A stretch of 15,528 nt of DNA from Mycetocola_B reblochoni. GTDB taxonomy: Bacteria; Actinomycetota; Actinomycetes; Actinomycetales; Microbacteriaceae. Below the pieces are notes generated by a model. That model worked only from the letters and a program-made list of their open reading frames with translations. It searched no databases and was not told where the DNA came from. A program made the translations under genes and the position numbers. This document shows positions 13,930 to 15,528 of the stretch, piece by piece (position 1 is the first letter of the stretch; the number at the start of each line of letters is the position of its first letter). The stretch spans positions 1 through 15,528 of the forward strand of contig NZ_RCUW01000023.1 of NCBI RefSeq assembly GCF_003667525.1, written 5' to 3'.

Positions 13930-15434
13930 GTGACCGGCAGAAGCTCCACACCGCGGCGCTGGTGGAACCCGCCGGGGAACGCCGCAAGCACCGGAAAGCA
14001 CGCAAACACGCCGCGACGAAGATTGAAACCGACGCTCGCCAGCGCGAGCGAGCGGTCGAGCGTGCGCGGGTGGCGGCGGAGCGTGCCGAACGCCGCAACA
14101 CCAGCTACCTTCCCGCAGCAGGCGAACCCGGACCGGCGGCTTTGCGGACTCCGGGCAGGTTTCGCCTACCCCGCCACCAGGACACCTCCGCGACCCTCGC
14201 GGGCGCGTACCCGTTTCTCGCGGAAGGTGGTCTCGGCGCTGACGGGGTGTTCATCGGGCAAGACCTCTACTCCGGTGGCTCCTTCGTCTACGACCCCTGG
14301 ACGCTCTACGCTCGCGGTGTCATCACCGCCCCAAACATCGTCATCGCAGGCATCGTCGGCTCCGGCAAATCCTCCCTCGCTAAATCCCTCTACACCCGCT
14401 CGATCCCATTCGGTCGCCGCGTTTACGTGCCCGGTGACCCGAAGGGCGAGCACACTGCGGTTGCGGAAGCCGTCGGAGGGCGGGCGATCGTTCTCGGGCA
14501 TGGGCTGCGGAATCGTCTCAACCCGCTCGATGAAGGACACCGCCCTGGCGGCCTCTCAGATGCGGAATGGGCGGCGCAGGTTGCTTCACGCCGCCGTGAG
14601 TTGATTGGTGCGTTGGCGGAGACAGTGCTGGATCGGGTGCTCTCCCCGCTAGAGCACACCGCGATCGACCTCGCCCTCCAAGACGCTGTCCGATCCAGCG
14701 AGGTACCGATCCTGCCGATGGTCGTCGACCGCATCCTCACACCCGACCCCACAACCGACACCGACGGACGGCTCGCAGAAGACGGGCGTCTCGTCGGACA
14801 CGCTCTCCGTCGCCTCGTCGCTGGCGACCTCGCAGGGCTGTTTGATGGGCCGTCGACGGTGCGGTTCGACCCGTCGCTACCGATGGTCAGCCTGGACCTG
14901 TCGCGGGTGGCGGAGAACAGCACGCTGATCTCGGTGCTGATGACGTGCTCGTCGGCGTGGATGGAGTCGGCGCTGATGGACCCGAATGGTGGGCACCGGT
15001 GGGTAATCTACGACGAAGCCTGGCGACTCATGGCCTACCCGGCGTTGCTCCGTCGGATGGATGCGCAGTGGCGGTTGGCGAGGCATTACGGGATCGCGAA
15101 CATGCTGATCTTCCACAAGCTCACCGACCTCGACAACGTCGGCGACCAAGGCTCCGCCATGCGAGCCCTCGCCAACTCACTGTTGGCGAATGCGGAGACG
15201 CGGATCATCTACCGGCAAGAACCCGACCAACTCGGAGCCACCGCCGCAGCCCTCGGCCTCACCGGCACCGAACAAAAGCTCCTCCCCGGCCTCGGCACCG
15301 GACAAGGACTCTGGCGGATCAAGGAACGCTCCTTCGTCGTGCAACACCAGCTCCACCCAGCAGAACTCGCCGCGTTCGACACGACGGCACGGATGAAGGG
15401 CATTCCCCGCAAGTTCAAGAATCCTGAAGCCTGA
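13926..15434 (+). CDS. VirB4/TraC-type conjugation ATPase
   Basis: The protein has 502 residues. The N-terminus (1-60) is a highly charged helix rich in Arg, Lys and Glu. The P-loop is GIVGSGKS at 142-149, following VITAPNIVIA. Further conserved parts are VPGDPKGEHTAVAEA (~168-182), LNPLDEG (~198-204), MVSLDLS (~320-326), and Walker B with catalytic acid RWVIYDEAW at 358-366 (D363, E364). The C-terminal half contains GIANMLIFHKLTDLDN and ANAETRIIYRQEP, as in VirB4/TraC motors. These ATPases power pilus assembly and substrate transfer at the inner membrane. It is shorter than complete VirB4 proteins of about 800 residues because the N-terminal half is apparently supplied by the SCO6880-type protein; that split is inference. 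The start overlaps the previous gene as ATGA. Both Walker motifs are intact. Confidence 0.9.
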   Translation: MSDRQKLHTAALVEPAGERRKHRKARKHAATKIETDARQRERAVERARVAAERAERRNTSYLPAAGEPGPAALRTPGRFRLPRHQDTSATLAGAYPFLAEGGLGADGVFIGQDLYSGGSFVYDPWTLYARGVITAPNIVIAGIVGSGKSSLAKSLYTRSIPFGRRVYVPGDPKGEHTAVAEAVGGRAIVLGHGLRNRLNPLDEGHRPGGLSDAEWAAQVASRRRELIGALAETVLDRVLSPLEHTAIDLALQDAVRSSEVPILPMVVDRILTPDPTTDTDGRLAEDGRLVGHALRRLVAGDLAGLFDGPSTVRFDPSLPMVSLDLSRVAENSTLISVLMTCSSAWMESALMDPNGGHRWVIYDEAWRLMAYPALLRRMDAQWRLARHYGIANMLIFHKLTDLDNVGDQGSAMRALANSLLANAETRIIYRQEPDQLGATAAALGLTGTEQKLLPGLGTGQGLWRIKERSFVVQHQLHPAELAAFDTTARMKGIPRKFKNPEA

Positions 15435-15473
15435 TTCGCCGGAAGATGCGGGTCGAGGGGCTCTGTGCGGGGT

Positions 15474-15510
15474 GGTGAGGTCGCATCTTCACGGAAGATG
15501 CGACCTCACC
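15474..15510 (+). terminator. Strong hairpin downstream of the VirB4-like gene
   Basis: Arms of 17 perfect base pairs lie at 15474-15490 (GGTGAGGTCGCATCTTC) and 15494-15510, with a three-base loop ACG. It begins 40 bases after the stop. There is no U-run after it (CTGTTCTG follows), so it is not a textbook intrinsic terminator, though such U-less hairpins are often considered in actinobacteria. A second copy of CGGAAGATGCG at 15440-15450 could pair with the left arm instead. It may terminate or attenuate transcription, protect the 3' end, or bind a protein. The remaining bases (15435-15473 and 15511-15528) hold nothing else that I recognise. Confidence 0.55.
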
Positions 15511-15528
15511 CTGTTCTGCCGGTGCTCG

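Noticed and set aside
1..15528. CRISPR array, tRNA/rRNA genes, oriT, attachment site, relaxase or integrase
   Set aside because: I looked on both strands for spaced direct repeats, cloverleaf-like sequences, relaxase HUH motifs and recombinase signatures and found none I could support; these are probably outside the window if the element is complete.

Overview
The window is a GC-rich, actinobacterial segment, most probably from the Microbacteriaceae. It carries most of a conjugation module of the kind found in actinobacterial integrative and conjugative elements (ICEs) or conjugative plasmids. The assignment rests on the strong G/C third-position bias, the GTG/ATG starts with AAGGAG-type ribosome sites, the tightly overlapping reading frames, and the gene order: ArdC-like, prim-pol, DUF2637, ParB-like, lytic M23 enzyme, paired DUF6112, TrbL/VirB6-like, SCO6880-like, VirB4-like. 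The genus is inferred from general resemblance only; no search was run.

Left edge (1-1118): the tail of an IS3-type transposase and the right end of its insertion sequence run directly into an AraC-family regulator that lacks its own start and N-terminus. The reading frame continues unbroken back to the IS end, so this looks like a gene cut by the insertion. A 226-base intergenic stretch follows, containing a small dyad and probably the promoter of the main operon.

Leading/maintenance module (1119-6241): an ArdC-like ssDNA-binding/metallopeptidase protein, a stand-alone prim-pol domain protein, a four-helix DUF2637 membrane protein with a C-terminal helix-turn-helix, two unrecognised small proteins, and a ParB/Spo0J N-terminal-domain protein. 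Most junctions are ATGA or GTGA overlaps, so this is one translationally coupled operon. Its likely jobs are protecting and priming incoming single-stranded DNA, and replication, partition or regulation of the element.

Mating-pore module (6320-15434): a single-span membrane protein with a possible VirB8/TcpC-like fold, a secreted two-domain wall hydrolase (lysozyme-like plus M23), two small DUF6112 proteins (pilin-like, two membrane helices), a TrbL/VirB6-like polytopic protein, an SCO6880-type protein, an unknown soluble protein, and a VirB4-type ATPase. After the last gene there is a 17-bp perfect hairpin with a competing partner sequence upstream.

The outstanding anomaly is the gene at 8505-9863. 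It lies on the opposite strand, has visibly lower G+C, and is inserted exactly between the two DUF6112 paralogues. It is not a recognisable conjugation protein. It contains an arrangement (E, then GID, then QYK) that resembles a Mrr-like PD-(D/E)XK nuclease core, and it has a probable leaderless promoter. I read it as a cargo gene, possibly a single-gene defence or inter-element competition factor, and it is the best candidate here for an undescribed system. No relaxase, coupling protein, integrase, oriT, tRNA, rRNA or CRISPR array is visible in the window.
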